Origin: Turritopsis dohrnii
Taxonomy: Eukaryota; Cnidaria; Hydrozoa; Anthoathecata; Oceaniidae
Direction: 5' to 3'
DNA length: 64,000 bases
NCBI GenBank assembly: GCA_027922465.2
Contig: BQMF02000062.1
Location: 992,001 to 1,056,000, forward strand
How positions within the stretch are numbered: the first letter of the stretch is position 1; each line of letters starts with the position of its first letter. Under the pieces are notes generated by a model, which saw only the letters and a list, made by a program, of their open reading frames with translations, searched no databases and was not told where the DNA came from. The translations under genes and the position numbers were made by a program. Positions 1 through 9,769 of the stretch are shown piece after piece.

Positions 1-12
1 TTAAACAACTAA

Positions 13-115
13 AGCGTACACAAAGGTTTTCAAGACGGGACATACATATATATATATTCGATTAATGCTTAGCAACAAATTAAACAACATTACTACTGAG
101 AAATGGTTATTTTTT
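13..115 (+). repeat. dispersed ~100-bp repeat, copy 1
   Basis: The stretch from cgtacacaaaggttttcaag to the 'caaattaaacaacattactac' region recurs in inverted orientation at 41078-41172, inside a ZNFX1 intron, with a few substitutions and small indels. No coding capacity or terminal repeats are visible. It is either part of a longer dispersed element or a degenerate MITE. Confidence 0.6.
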
Positions 116-248
116 AAGCAACATCACTACTGATGTGTGACGTTGGTTGCATATAAAATAAACGTGTAATTTGGATGTCTCCATTTTTTCTTTCTGCTCT
201 TTTAGTTGGGGTTGAGAATTTGAAATTTATGTTTATGTTTTTTCGTAG

Positions 249-3200
249 CTGCAGCTGTGATTACGTCAGAGGCAAGATTACATAATGATCTTTTTCAAAA
301 TGGAAGCCAGCAGTCGTTTCCAGTCGCTAACAATCGAGTGTTGATCACTATTGGTTTGACATTAAGTCAACTAGTCGGCATCGAGGAGTTAAATGAAGCA
401 GTTGTCGTAAACGCCTGGATCCGACAGGTACAGAGGCTAGTTACAATGTTAAATTTGGGTGTTGTAAAGCCTGTTTTTAAATATTGAAGGAAATCTTTTA
501 AAATTGTCTGAACATTCAATATCTGCGTAAAGTATATGTCATGTGGTAACTTGATTGTAACTTGCTATTTCTCAGTTTTAGGAAAAAGCCAAGACTATAT
601 TACGCCCAAAACGATATCCACGCATGTTCTCAGTGTTACGCCCTCTAGACGATATCCGCCCACATTCCTAGTGTTTGTTCAGGTTTTCTTTCATCAAAGG
701 TTTATTTTGTACCATGTGTTATCTTCATTTTTTTAGTCTTGGGCAAACAATAATACCAAATGGGTTCCTGGTAACTATGAAAACATCACCAGAATAAACG
801 TTCATCCTGATAATGTTTGGACACCTGATATATTTTCTTATGATAAGTAAGGTGTTAACAGACTCGTACCAACTTCGTCTACAGTGCTTACTTATATTCC
901 TAATGTGTTGCAGAAGCTGTGAAAGTATTAAAGCCTGGTTCAGACAAAGCGATTTACGACGATTATGACGATTAAAATTCAGTGTAATCGTCTAATGTGA
1001 ACACGTTTGTAATCGTTGTAATCGTCGTAAACATCTGACGATTCTATTGTTTTAAAATCGTGAGGGCATGTGCTTCAAATTTTGTGTCGTGTGTTTGAAA
1101 GAATTTTGAAATTAGTATTTTGAAGTACTCGAGAGTGTAAATTTTTTTAAGAAGTCTGAACCAGGCTTTAGATAAGAGAAAGGCCTAGTGACAAAGTTGG
1201 AATGAGTATACTTAATCTGTTATTATAGCTGATTATTCGAATGCTTTGAGTTCCAAAATTCTGTATAACTGTTACATAGTGAACATCTCTGTCCTCCTCC
1301 TTAGCATTGATCCAGATAAAGCGTTCAATGGTTTCCTGGATATTGTTAAGACATCAATCGAAGTCCACTACAACGGAGTGCATAAATGGAATCTACCAAT
1401 CATATTACGTGTTAGTTGTACAATTAATGTCAGAGAGTTTCCATTTGACACGCAGCGTTGTTTGTTACGGTTTGGAAGTTTCGTCAACAGTGAAGATCGC
1501 TTGGAAATTATTGGAGAAAAAAATTCAGCTGATTTATCTATATATACTGGTAAAATCACACTTTCAAATTTCTCCATAGTCGAACCCAAAAAACATTCCA
1601 AGACGTGAAGTTGTATCATCAAAAGTACCTTATCGGGGAAAAAAATGTCGGGGAAAAGTGACGAAATTTTTGGTGAGTGACGAAACTTTTCCCCGTTGAA
1701 ATTTTCCCCCGATATTTTTTTCCCCGACCAATAGTTTTCCCCGATATTTTTTCCCCCGACCAAAAGTTTTCCCCGATATTTTTCCCCGGCCATTAGTTTT
1801 CCCCGATTTTTCCCTGAACGCCCCCCTACTTTCTTGACAAAAAAATTAAATCAAATTTTTTTTGCAAATTCTCCAGGAAGGCAGTTTAGATTACAAAATA
1901 AAAAGTTGCAGACGAAATTAGTAAAGGAATTGCAAAATAAAATAACGAGCAATGATATGAACGCAACAATAACTTTATTGAAATAACATCCGAAAACAAT
2001 ACAAAAATATAAACACATCGAAAAATTAGTACATGTAATCGCATGGTGATTAACGTCCTTTGTCCTTTGGACTCGTGAAATTTCCAGGCCAGAAAGAACT
2101 CCATCCTCCATCGCTCCTCCATCCTCGATTTTTTCAATCAATGAATAGTTACAATTTCGTCGGGGAAAAGTGACGAAATTTTCGCAAATGACGAAACTTT
2201 AACCCGATGAAACTTTTCTCCTTGAAAGTTTCGTCGGGGAAAAGTGACGAAATTATCTCAAGTGACGAAACTTTTCCCCGACGAAACTTTTCCCCGACAT
2301 TTTTTTCCCCGATAAGGTATCTTTCTCCAAAGTTTTCAGGCTTAGGTTTTTTGTAGTGGGTAATCAACGTCTGAGTATCAATTGGATTCAATTGGATCTA
2401 AAATTTAAAATGTTTGGGCAAAAGTTGAAAGGCCTAACACCGACACAACAGCACATAACTAGATATTTAAAAAATCATAAATAAAAGCATTATTTATTTA
2501 TTTATTTTCATGATGTCATACATCTCTGTTCTAGCTTTCTCTATATTTAGTAGTAGGATGTATTAAAAGAGATTCTCCTAGTTATCTGTGCAACCTCGAA
2601 CCCAGGGTCTCTTGCCTTTTTGATATACGGATGCCATCCTCATATCGAAAAAGCAAGAGACCATGTGTTCAAGTTGGTGGTTATATGTGATCACGAAAAC
2701 ATTTTTCTCTCACTTGTTATTGTTTTTTTCCAAGAAAATTCCGAATGGCGATTGGTCTCTATGAACTGCTCCCAAAAGCTGATTAAATATAGCCGAAGTG
2801 AAAAGCCGTTTTACGAAGTACAGTACGAGCTCGTCGTCAAACGTAAACCGCTTTTTTTGCTCGTCAACTTGCTGTTGCCGAACATCATACTGTCGTGTTT
2901 GACGGTTGTCGCATATTTAGCGCCCATAACATCAGGTATGTAAACGTTGGTTTTTAAACAGAGAATGAAATTTGTCAATGATAAATATGTGCAACGTCGT
3001 CCGTATATCAGAAAGGCAAGAGAAGACCTGGGGGGTGACTAAAATTTTCCCCCGACTTTTCTGTACTCAACCAAAAAGTTTCCGTGACTTTTTTCCCCGA
3101 TAAGGTATACAATAACTCAGACGTAGAAAAGTGACTAATTTCAAAAATTGGTCGGGGAAAAGTGAAAAGTTTCCTTAGGGGACTAAAATTTTTTTTGCTG

Positions 3201-3997
3201 AGAACGTTTTGCAACACTTACGAAATGAGTACTCAAATAAGAATATTTTACTTAATTTAGCACCCTAAGGTGTTTGCTGCAGAGGGAAATTATCAGTTTC
3301 CGTGGTCACATTTATCACAATTAGGTCTCTTTATAATTCTTAGCTTTTATCTTTAGGAGAGCGTGCATCGTTCGTTGTAAGCTTGTTGTTGGCAATGGCA
3401 TTATTCTTTACATCAGCGTTTGATCTCATGCCTGATAGCTCGGAGGCCATTCCATTTTTCACTTACTTCCTAGGAGCCACACTCCTGGCTATGTCTCTAC
3501 TTCTAATGAGCCTGTGTTTCACGCTAAGTCTGTATCATGCTAATGGAAAGGTGACTGAGATGCCATCTTGGTTGCGGAAGCATGTTCTCGAAACCTTAGT
3601 GCCATACATGGGGATTATTTGCCAACAAAACATAAGGCTTCAGAAAATCTGTTTATCAAATTTTTATAAAGAATCCATTGCCACTGTTGGCTTAAATTCG
3701 ACTTTGCCTCCAAATCATATTGGAAGACTTTGGTATGTGAAAGAATTTCCCAACCAGAATTTCTACCACACCCTGCACGAGAGATTCAAAGAAATGGAAA
3801 TTTCAGAGCTGATGTTCGAGACAACAATCATTGTAAATTGGCTGACCGAAAACCTGGAAAAAGCCCAGCATATGAGAAAACTGCAACAGGAATGGAGGCT
3901 AGTGGCTTTAGCCTTGGACAAGTTATCTCTTTACTTATTTTCGAGCGTTTACACTGTGATATTGGTTTCTTTTACTTGGCGTGCATTACAGATTTGA
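249..3997 (+). CDS. nicotinic acetylcholine receptor-like (Cys-loop) subunit, 5'-partial
   Basis: Ligand-gated ion channel subunit of the plasma membrane. Five coding exons are in phase: about 249-427, 737-846, 1305-1549, 2735-2935 and 3357-3997 (stop TGA). Earlier exons with the signal peptide lie left of the window. Exon 1 has the agonist-domain start (EARLHNDLF) and the LSQL motif. Exon 2 has NVWTPDIF. Exon 3 has the Cys loop, two cysteines 13 residues apart around EFPFDTQR. Exon 4 holds the end of the binding domain and M1. Exon 5 has M2 (starting GERASFVVSLLL), M3 and, at the end, M4. The glutamate just before M2 is the pattern of cation-selective channels. The vicinal cysteine pair of alpha subunits is absent from the loop C region, so this is a non-alpha-like subunit. 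I chose the acceptor at 1303-1304 because an upstream AG would create a stop. The exact pharmacological class is unknown. Confidence 0.9.
929..1170. mobile_element. ~240-bp non-autonomous TIR element (MITE)
   Basis: A 17-bp perfect terminal inverted repeat, taaagcctggttcagac at 929-945 and its complement at 1154-1170, bounds a non-coding core with repeated ATCGT/ACGAT motifs. It sits in the intron between receptor exons 2 and 3. A related end (taaagcctgatttacac) occurs at 5912. Confidence 0.8.
1626..2319. mobile_element. modular MITE, TACCTTATCGG family, copy 1
   Basis: Starts taccttatcggggaaa and ends with its complement ccccgataaggta. Both arms are built from iterated short modules: ggggaaaagtgacgaaa and its complement tttcgtcacttttcccc. 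The AT-rich centre (about 1830-2150) has no convincing coding sequence. It lies in the receptor intron between exons 3 and 4. Related copies are at 16643-17024 and 56357-56897, with fragments at 3020-3200. Confidence 0.8.
2592..3200. repeat. repeat fragments flanking receptor exon 4
   Basis: A segment with 'gaacccagggtctcttgcc' at 2596-2617 recurs near 56334, and its neighbour 2617-2665 contains a short hairpin. At 3020-3200 there are broken arms of the TACCTTATCGG family, ending ccccgataaggta at 3107. Receptor exon 4 (2735-2935) lies between these pieces. Confidence 0.5.
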
Positions 3998-4146
3998 ATG
4001 AGTCTCTATTTTTCGTTTGAAAGAACAACGAGGCATTATATAACATCTCGTTTTCCCAGTCCCAACTAACAAAGTTTTCTTCACAAAGAACCGAGATACT
4101 TTCGTCACGTGACCCACAAAATAATCAGACGAAAAAAATATGCCTG

Positions 4147-4267
4147 CCCAGTGGGAAAAATCGTCAAAAAATCCCTGCGACAAAGAGCATTTTTATTGAA
4201 ATACCGTGTATATTTCTATAGAAATCCACTCCTTCGCAGAGAGTTTTCAACAAATTTACCCACATGG
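4147..4267. mobile_element. ~120-bp palindromic MITE (CCCAGTGGG family), copy A
   Basis: An imperfect palindrome from cccagtggg to its degenerate complement near 4267, with 'tatttctatag' in the middle. At least seven relatives occur in this window. It lies just downstream of the receptor stop codon. Confidence 0.75.
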
Positions 4268-4521
4268 AAATTACATGGGTTTTCGATTCAAAAAACCTTC
4301 CTAGCGGGCAAAATCGTTTGAAAATCATTGCGATAAAGAATATTTTTATTAAATAGTGTGTATATTTCTATAGCAACGCACTCGTATGAAAGGAAGGTAA
4401 CCGCTCGTTATATTAGTTACACTACGATCACGAGTTATCACGAATCACAATAACATCACATCGCAGATGGATTTCTCATGCAACACTAGTTACATATCGA
4501 TAATGAGGATTGAATACCATG

Positions 4522-4597
4522 AACCGGTAGCTCAGTTGGTAGAGCGATAGGACTGGAATTCCTAGGTCCTGGGTTCAAATCCCGCCTAGTTCGGAGT
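4522..4597 (+). tRNA. tRNA-like sequence, probably a SINE head
   Basis: Pol III box A (tagctcagttggtagagc) and box B (gggttcaaatccc) are present at normal spacing. A seven-base acceptor stem has one mismatch. The D stem and T stem pair, and a five-base anticodon stem presents GGA. GGA would read serine codons, but the long variable arm of tRNA-Ser is missing and an extra base precedes the anticodon stem. This, together with its position inside a transposon, points to a tRNA-derived SINE or relic rather than a working tRNA gene. Confidence 0.45.
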
Positions 4598-5344
4598 TTT
4601 CCTTCGAACTGGGTCTGTGTAACCATGGAGGTATAAAACAGAAGGAGAACGAACTCTTATTTTTTTTATTATTAAGATAATGACTATTCTATTCATTGCG
4701 GTATCACTTTGATGTCATCCGTGATGCGCTTTCGGCTGGTTGTCGGTGAAACGAATACTTTTTTAAAAATTAACGACAATTTAAAAACCAAATATCATCC
4801 ATTATAACAACGGATCAACTTGCTGCATAGTGACAAGCAGATTATTAAACCTAAAGCTTCCTTGAGAAACAAATGAAAATCTATGTTTTTATACAGAGTT
4901 GAAGATATCGCGTAATTCATGTATAAGTTCCAATCTACATATCTTCTGACTTAAATGCGCCTCGATAGTTCCGCGGTACGTGCAAAAACTTAGGATTATT
5001 CTCTCTTCAAAAACTGAAGCTCGGCGAAACTGCTTGAGGGGATCACGAGATATATAGACCTAAAGTTGCAATGTTTTCGTTGCATATTTGTGACGTTTTT
5101 GCATAATTCTCCCAATTCCTACAGATTATGCATGCTAAGAACTTTACCCTAACGATCTTTAATCACATTGGAGAATTGATATGAACGAAATTTTCACGCA
5201 AGAACGCCAAAATTATAAAAATTATGCAAGATGATAGCAATTATATGTTATTACACACTGAGGACTTAAACAATGCAGCGCATCACGGATAGTACAATAG
5301 CAGATTTTGAGTTCGTTCTCCTTCTGTTTTATACCTCCATGGTC

Positions 5345-5380
5345 AAGGACGTAGAATTAGGGGGGGCTGGGGGGCTTGAG

Positions 5381-5420
<40 letters not shown>

Positions 5421-5636
5421 CTTTTTTGTCAATTATGAGAAATTTGTTTTTGCGTTTCCTAAAAATTGAAAATCATGTTGAAATTATAGATTTTGAGTGC
5501 TTTTATAGGCCATCTAGAGGTAGTATTTTTCAAAAATTTTCTTGGCGCATCGGCCCCAACCATGGTGGGGCCTCTTTCAACAATAGAGATTTATTGAGCC
5601 CCCCCAACTCAAAATGTCTTGCTACGCCCCTGATGG
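5345..5636. repeat. C-rich repeat with ~37-base poly-C tract
   Basis: Starts near 'aggacgtagaattag', runs through a G block and a long C tract (about 5380-5418), and ends at 'cttgctacgcccctga' after a second short C block. Its G-rich and C-rich ends are roughly complementary, like a small inverted-repeat element. The poly-C length is unreliable in assemblies. Confidence 0.5.
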
Positions 5637-5911
5637 TGTAACTAATATAACGAGCGGTTACCTTCCTTTCATACTATGAAGGAGCGAAACCTTGTAGCAA
5701 TGCACTCCCTCGCAGTGATTTATGACAATTTTGCCCATTGGGTTAATGGAAAATAAGAACATTTCGAGGCTAAGTCAAAATTTATTGATTCTTATATAAA
5801 AAAGTAGAGCAGGTGTTTTCTTTATCCAAGGAAATTCGAAGAAGTGAAAACCAACAAACTACGTCGTGAATAATCAAAAAAGATTCTATCAAAACAAATT
5901 TGTGCAAGTCC

Positions 5912-6095
5912 TAAAGCCTGATTTACACTATGCATATGTGTACCCAAAAGCCACAAAAAGTCGCGTACACAAAAAGTCGCGAGCACAAATTGTCGCGAGC
6001 AAATTGTCGCGACTTTCGTGGCATTTTGTGTAGGCAAAATTTTTCTTTTTTAGGATTCGCTACTTTTTGTGCTCGCGACTTTTAAATATTTTCCC
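5912..6095. repeat. degenerate repeat with iterated GTCGCGA motifs
   Basis: The left end taaagcctgatttacac resembles the terminus of the 929-1170 element. The interior repeats gtcgcga and its near complement tcgcgac around 5950-6085. The matching right terminus is not visible. The short frame covering this stretch is not a gene. Confidence 0.5.
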
Positions 6096-6561
6096 AAAAA
6101 TATTTTGCAAGTCTCCAGCTATTTTTTCTTATTTCCAGAAAGGTGAACCCTGAAGAATTGGCCCCGGTAGAATTACTAGCCATCCTTCAGTTGTATTCCA
6201 ATGTCTTGTTTCAGCCCATAGATGATTGACAAAAGTCAGTGAAAGCAATGTAGGTACATTTTATTTGAGAATGATGTCCTTAGAGGAAAACTGATCGATA
6301 TTCCTTCAATTTAAGTAAGTTACAGGATTTTATGCGTACAAAACTTTTTCTTAAATTGGATTCTCGCGACTTTCAATGTAAGTTTTTCTCAAATTGGAGC
6401 GTTAATACTTAGTATCACGTTTGGCCTCGTTTCTGTGTTTTTCATTGTTTTTCTATTTTCATGATTTCAGTGAGTAATAGTTACTTGCAATACAATTCCT
6501 CAGTGGAATACTTGGAAGTGGTTAAGAGTTTGAAAAGTAAGCAAGTAAGTAACGGGAGTTT

Positions 6562-6822
6562 TTAGTCCTTGGGCTTCCATCCGCAATGGTTGGTTCTTCC
6601 GCTCGCCGACTTGCAACTTTTAGTTGACTTACCGCCAGAGATACGTATAGCATTGCTCTAACTTGCCCGATAGTCAGTGTGCAGTCAGTCGATTGCTCCT
6701 AATGGGCTGATACGCTGCTTTTAAAGCGCATCGGGGTGGTGTATTGAGATAAGACATGACTGAACTCGAACACAGGTCGCAGCGATCGCACTCAAAGGTA
6801 CTAACCACTACCTAGGCCATAA
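6562..6822 (-). repeat. tRNA-derived SINE, copy 1
   Basis: On the minus strand from 6822: a box A-like 'tggttagtacc' and a box B-like 'tgttcgagttc' about 40 bases apart. A body follows with 'gcaatcgactgactgcac', ending '...gaagcccaaggact'. The same body appears at 7728-7875 (+) and, more diverged, at 32440-32600 (+). Family assignment rests on those copies and the Pol III boxes. Confidence 0.6.
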
Positions 6823-6974
6823 CACGTTGTATAAACAGACACTGGGGAAAGGTCTATTTGTCGATAATTTGTGTACGCGACTTGTGAATACTTCTTATTC
6901 ATTTTTTACTATCATAAAACTTGGTTTGGTTGGTTTGAATCACTGTGCCAGTACTTTTGCTTTCAAGATAGAGA

Positions 6975-7086
6975 TAGTGGGCAAAATTATGAAACGTCAC
7001 TGCGACAAGGAACATTTTTATTGAATAGTGTATATATTTCTATTGAAATGCACTCCTTCCCAGAGATGCAACAAATTTGTCCACGG
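6975..7086. mobile_element. CCCAGTGGG-family palindromic MITE, copy C
   Basis: Runs from tagtgggcaaaatta through the conserved 'tatatttctattgaaatgca' core to tttgtccacggg, matching the other 120-bp copies. Confidence 0.7.
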
Positions 7087-7727
7087 GTATGATCAAGCCC
7101 AGTTCGACGTTTGATTTCATAGCTACATCAAAATCAAGTGTATATAGCCGTCTCTTTTTAATATCGAAATTGTTCGCCAAAATGGTGCAAGCAAAAATGT
7201 TGTGGTATAGACAGGATAAGAGTTTAGTAATTTGTCACACAAGAGTTAAGTACACATAACGTTACCATGGCAACACGAGCTAATAGATACGTCGATGAAT
7301 ACTTCAAACATTTGCTATGAGTAATAACTCTTTTCATTAATTCTGTGTCAGTAGTAAGAAATTTACTGACGTCAAAGCTAATCTGCGTATCTGTTGTTAT
7401 AGCAATGCCTCTAACTTGATTATAGACCTTTTCGGACACATAACGTTCCTTGCTGTTATTAATGAGCATGAAAACAAACTTGACTTGGTTACTCCTGACT
7501 TATTTTATGTTTACACTACCTTGGCACAAAGTCCGTTTCGAACCCAATAATCCGATATACGACAAGTTCGCGGTGATTCAATTGCTAAAGTGTTTTTGAA
7601 ACAACTAACCGTTTAGTTTTTCTTCTTCTACTTTTCACGTTGAAGTATCGAAGGAAAAGTAAGGATGATATCTTTAAGTGCAACCCGTATTTGAGTTCTA
7701 ATCTTCGCTTATCTTCGTTTTCCACCC
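7087..7727. other. intergenic, no gene recognised
   Basis: AT-rich sequence without convincing coding exons, RNA genes or clear repeats. Confidence 0.5.
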
Positions 7728-7875
7728 TACCGCCTTAAAAGCAACGTGACCACCCATTTGGAGCGATCGACTGAACAATGGCCCTTCGTATAAGTTAAAG
7801 CGTCCCTGACAAGTAACTAACCGACAAATGGAAGAACCAACTATCATGAGTAGAAGCCCAAGGACTGGAACCTGT
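7728..7875 (+). repeat. SINE body fragment, copy 2
   Basis: Shares 'gcgatcgactgaac', 'ggaagaaccaact' and 'gaagcccaaggactgg' with the minus-strand copy at 6562-6822, so the two form an inverted pair about 1 kb apart. The tRNA-like head is missing. Confidence 0.55.
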
Positions 7876-9743
7876 TCCTAGCTCGACAAAATGCTTAAAT
7901 TTCTCCGCAGCTAACACGTAATAGTGCATTAAAGGTTTTGATGGCTGTAGACTTCTTTCTAGGAAAAGCACAATTCTTCGAAGTTTATGTATATATGATT
8001 ATCTAAGAACAGACTATGATTTCATTTGATCATGTTATAGTTTTGTGACCTTACTGGGTCTACACTTTTTAAAAAGATATGTGTCTTCAAAGATAATGAA
8101 CTGTCATACATAGAGCTGGTGGGTTGCAATCCAAAAGATCCCTAAAAGACAATTGGAAGATGATCTGGGAACAAACAGCTGACTTATATTAAAATATCAA
8201 AAAAAAATGTGATTGGTTCAGTCGTGGAGATTCCCTCATAGCAAAATGGTGATTCAGTTTTCTAACGAGTTTTCTAACGAGTTTTGTAACAGTTTATCAT
8301 CATTAAAAGGTTAAGTGCACCTCAAAGTAGACAAGATGAATAGACTGCGTCTGAATGAATAAACGATAAAGATTGTGATAAAGGGCAGCTGTATCCTTCA
8401 CCTTCCACTATCTTCATTTTGATTTTATCAGAAATACCAGATACAATTTTTTTTCAGAAGTTATGTTGAAATAAGAAATTTTTCTTAAATGTAGACCCTT
8501 CGTGTATCAAGGTGTTTAGTGATGAGTTGGTGGTTTTGCCAAAGTGAATTTTTGAACTGAATGAATGGGTCCCTTCAAGCTAAAACCTAGCCGTATAGCT
8601 CGAACTCTCCATAATTCGCGGAATTTCGTTTTCCCCCTTCGAAGTTAGAGTTAGGGAGAGTCTATTAGCTATTCATAAAAAATTTCAAAACATTTTCCGA
8701 TATTTTTTTCCCTCTTTCTTGGAGGCGTTTTTCCCCCCATTTTTTCAGCGGATGTATCATTCATTGCACTGGACAATGGAAACAACACAATGTCTTTGTT
8801 GAAAAATATCAAAAAACGTTTTCCCGCCATTTTTAAAAAGATATCTAATAATTATGCAAAAAGGATATCTGCATCTCCAACGTGCTGATCTTTAAGAATA
8901 ACCCTCACAATGTCTTATTCAGAAATATTTTTTCTAATAAATACCTTATAACTTACGTTTGAATTAAATCAATAGCGGCAAGTGGAAACAGGCTTTAATA
9001 GCGATATACAGAGACGGTCATGGCTCATTGATCCTGCTTTTATTTTATTGATTTCCATTAAATTCAAAAGATAAATACAAATTTTTTTTTTAGTTTCATG
9101 AATTGTAAATTTTGATAGAAGAGCAAGGGGGTAAAGGTCAAGCATTTTACAATATGGAAATGCAGTAACTTATCTATGATTTTATTTGAATCATTTTTTT
9201 ATAGTTCACTATTTGCTAAGATAAATAGCTAAGTCATTTCTTATCATGTTTTTAGTTTAAAATCGCAAATTTTAAATAACAGTTGTCTTTTACGCTGAAA
9301 TTAACCCCCTGTATGTCGAATACATTCTAGTAAACACTTTAGAATATAAAGTAATCTAAGATCTGTAGTGCAGTGCTCACGATAGACTTTCGCAGGTAGG
9401 CGGCACGAAATACAATTTTCAATTTTTCTTGTATTGATAGGTGTGGTGTTTTTTTGACTTGGAGAATTAATCAATTCTTTTTACTTACTTTTAAAACTTG
9501 TCGAAGTATATTCACAATTTTGAATATTTGTAGTTATATTTGTCTAGTATTCACACAAACTCAACCACATGATTTATATTTTCTTCCATATAATAATTTA
9601 TTCTTAATTTTTTTTTTTCAATGAGCTAAGAAACGAAAGTTTGCCACAACTTATCAAATTTACTTCCAGTTTCCATGTGAAATATTATCAAAACATTATT
9701 TTTTTACGTTGCAATGAAACATATGTTTGTGTTTTTGTTTTTC
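7876..9743. other. intergenic / 5' region of the tetraspanin gene
   Basis: AT-rich with no supported coding sequence. A polypyrimidine tract and AG at 9742-9744 look like a splice acceptor feeding the exon that contains the tetraspanin ATG. An untranslated first exon is therefore expected further left, but I cannot place it. Confidence 0.45.
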
Positions 9744-9769
9744 AGTTTACAGAAAGAAAACCGAGCAAA

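Larger units (their letters stand above)
4385..5673. mobile_element. 1.29-kb non-autonomous TIR transposon with 38-bp perfect TIRs
   Basis: The 38 bases at 4385-4422 are exactly complementary to 5636-5673 (outer end tatgaaaggaaggtaacc). No transposase remnant is visible inside. The interior holds a tRNA-like head, a second inner inverted repeat of about 35 bp (4625-4660 against 5307-5341) and a C-rich element. Insertion into a MITE copy defines both boundaries. Confidence 0.85.
4300..5742. mobile_element. CCCAGTGGG-family MITE, copy B, split by a 1.29-kb insertion
   Basis: The left half (about 4300-4384) and right half (about 5674-5742, ending gcccattggg) together match one copy of the 120-bp palindromic family. 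The element at 4385-5673 interrupts it. Confidence 0.7.

Noticed and set aside
1246..1304. Extension of receptor exon 3 upstream to 1246
   Set aside because: Joining exon 2 at the earlier AG gives a stop. The acceptor at 1303-1304 keeps phase and matches the family alignment around the loop before the Cys loop.
4522..4597. Functional tRNA-Ser(GGA)
   Set aside because: Lacks the long variable arm, has an extra base before the anticodon stem and an acceptor mismatch, and is embedded in a transposon.
5273..5641. Proline-rich protein over the poly-C tract
   Set aside because: The frame is created by the C homopolymer inside a repeat element.
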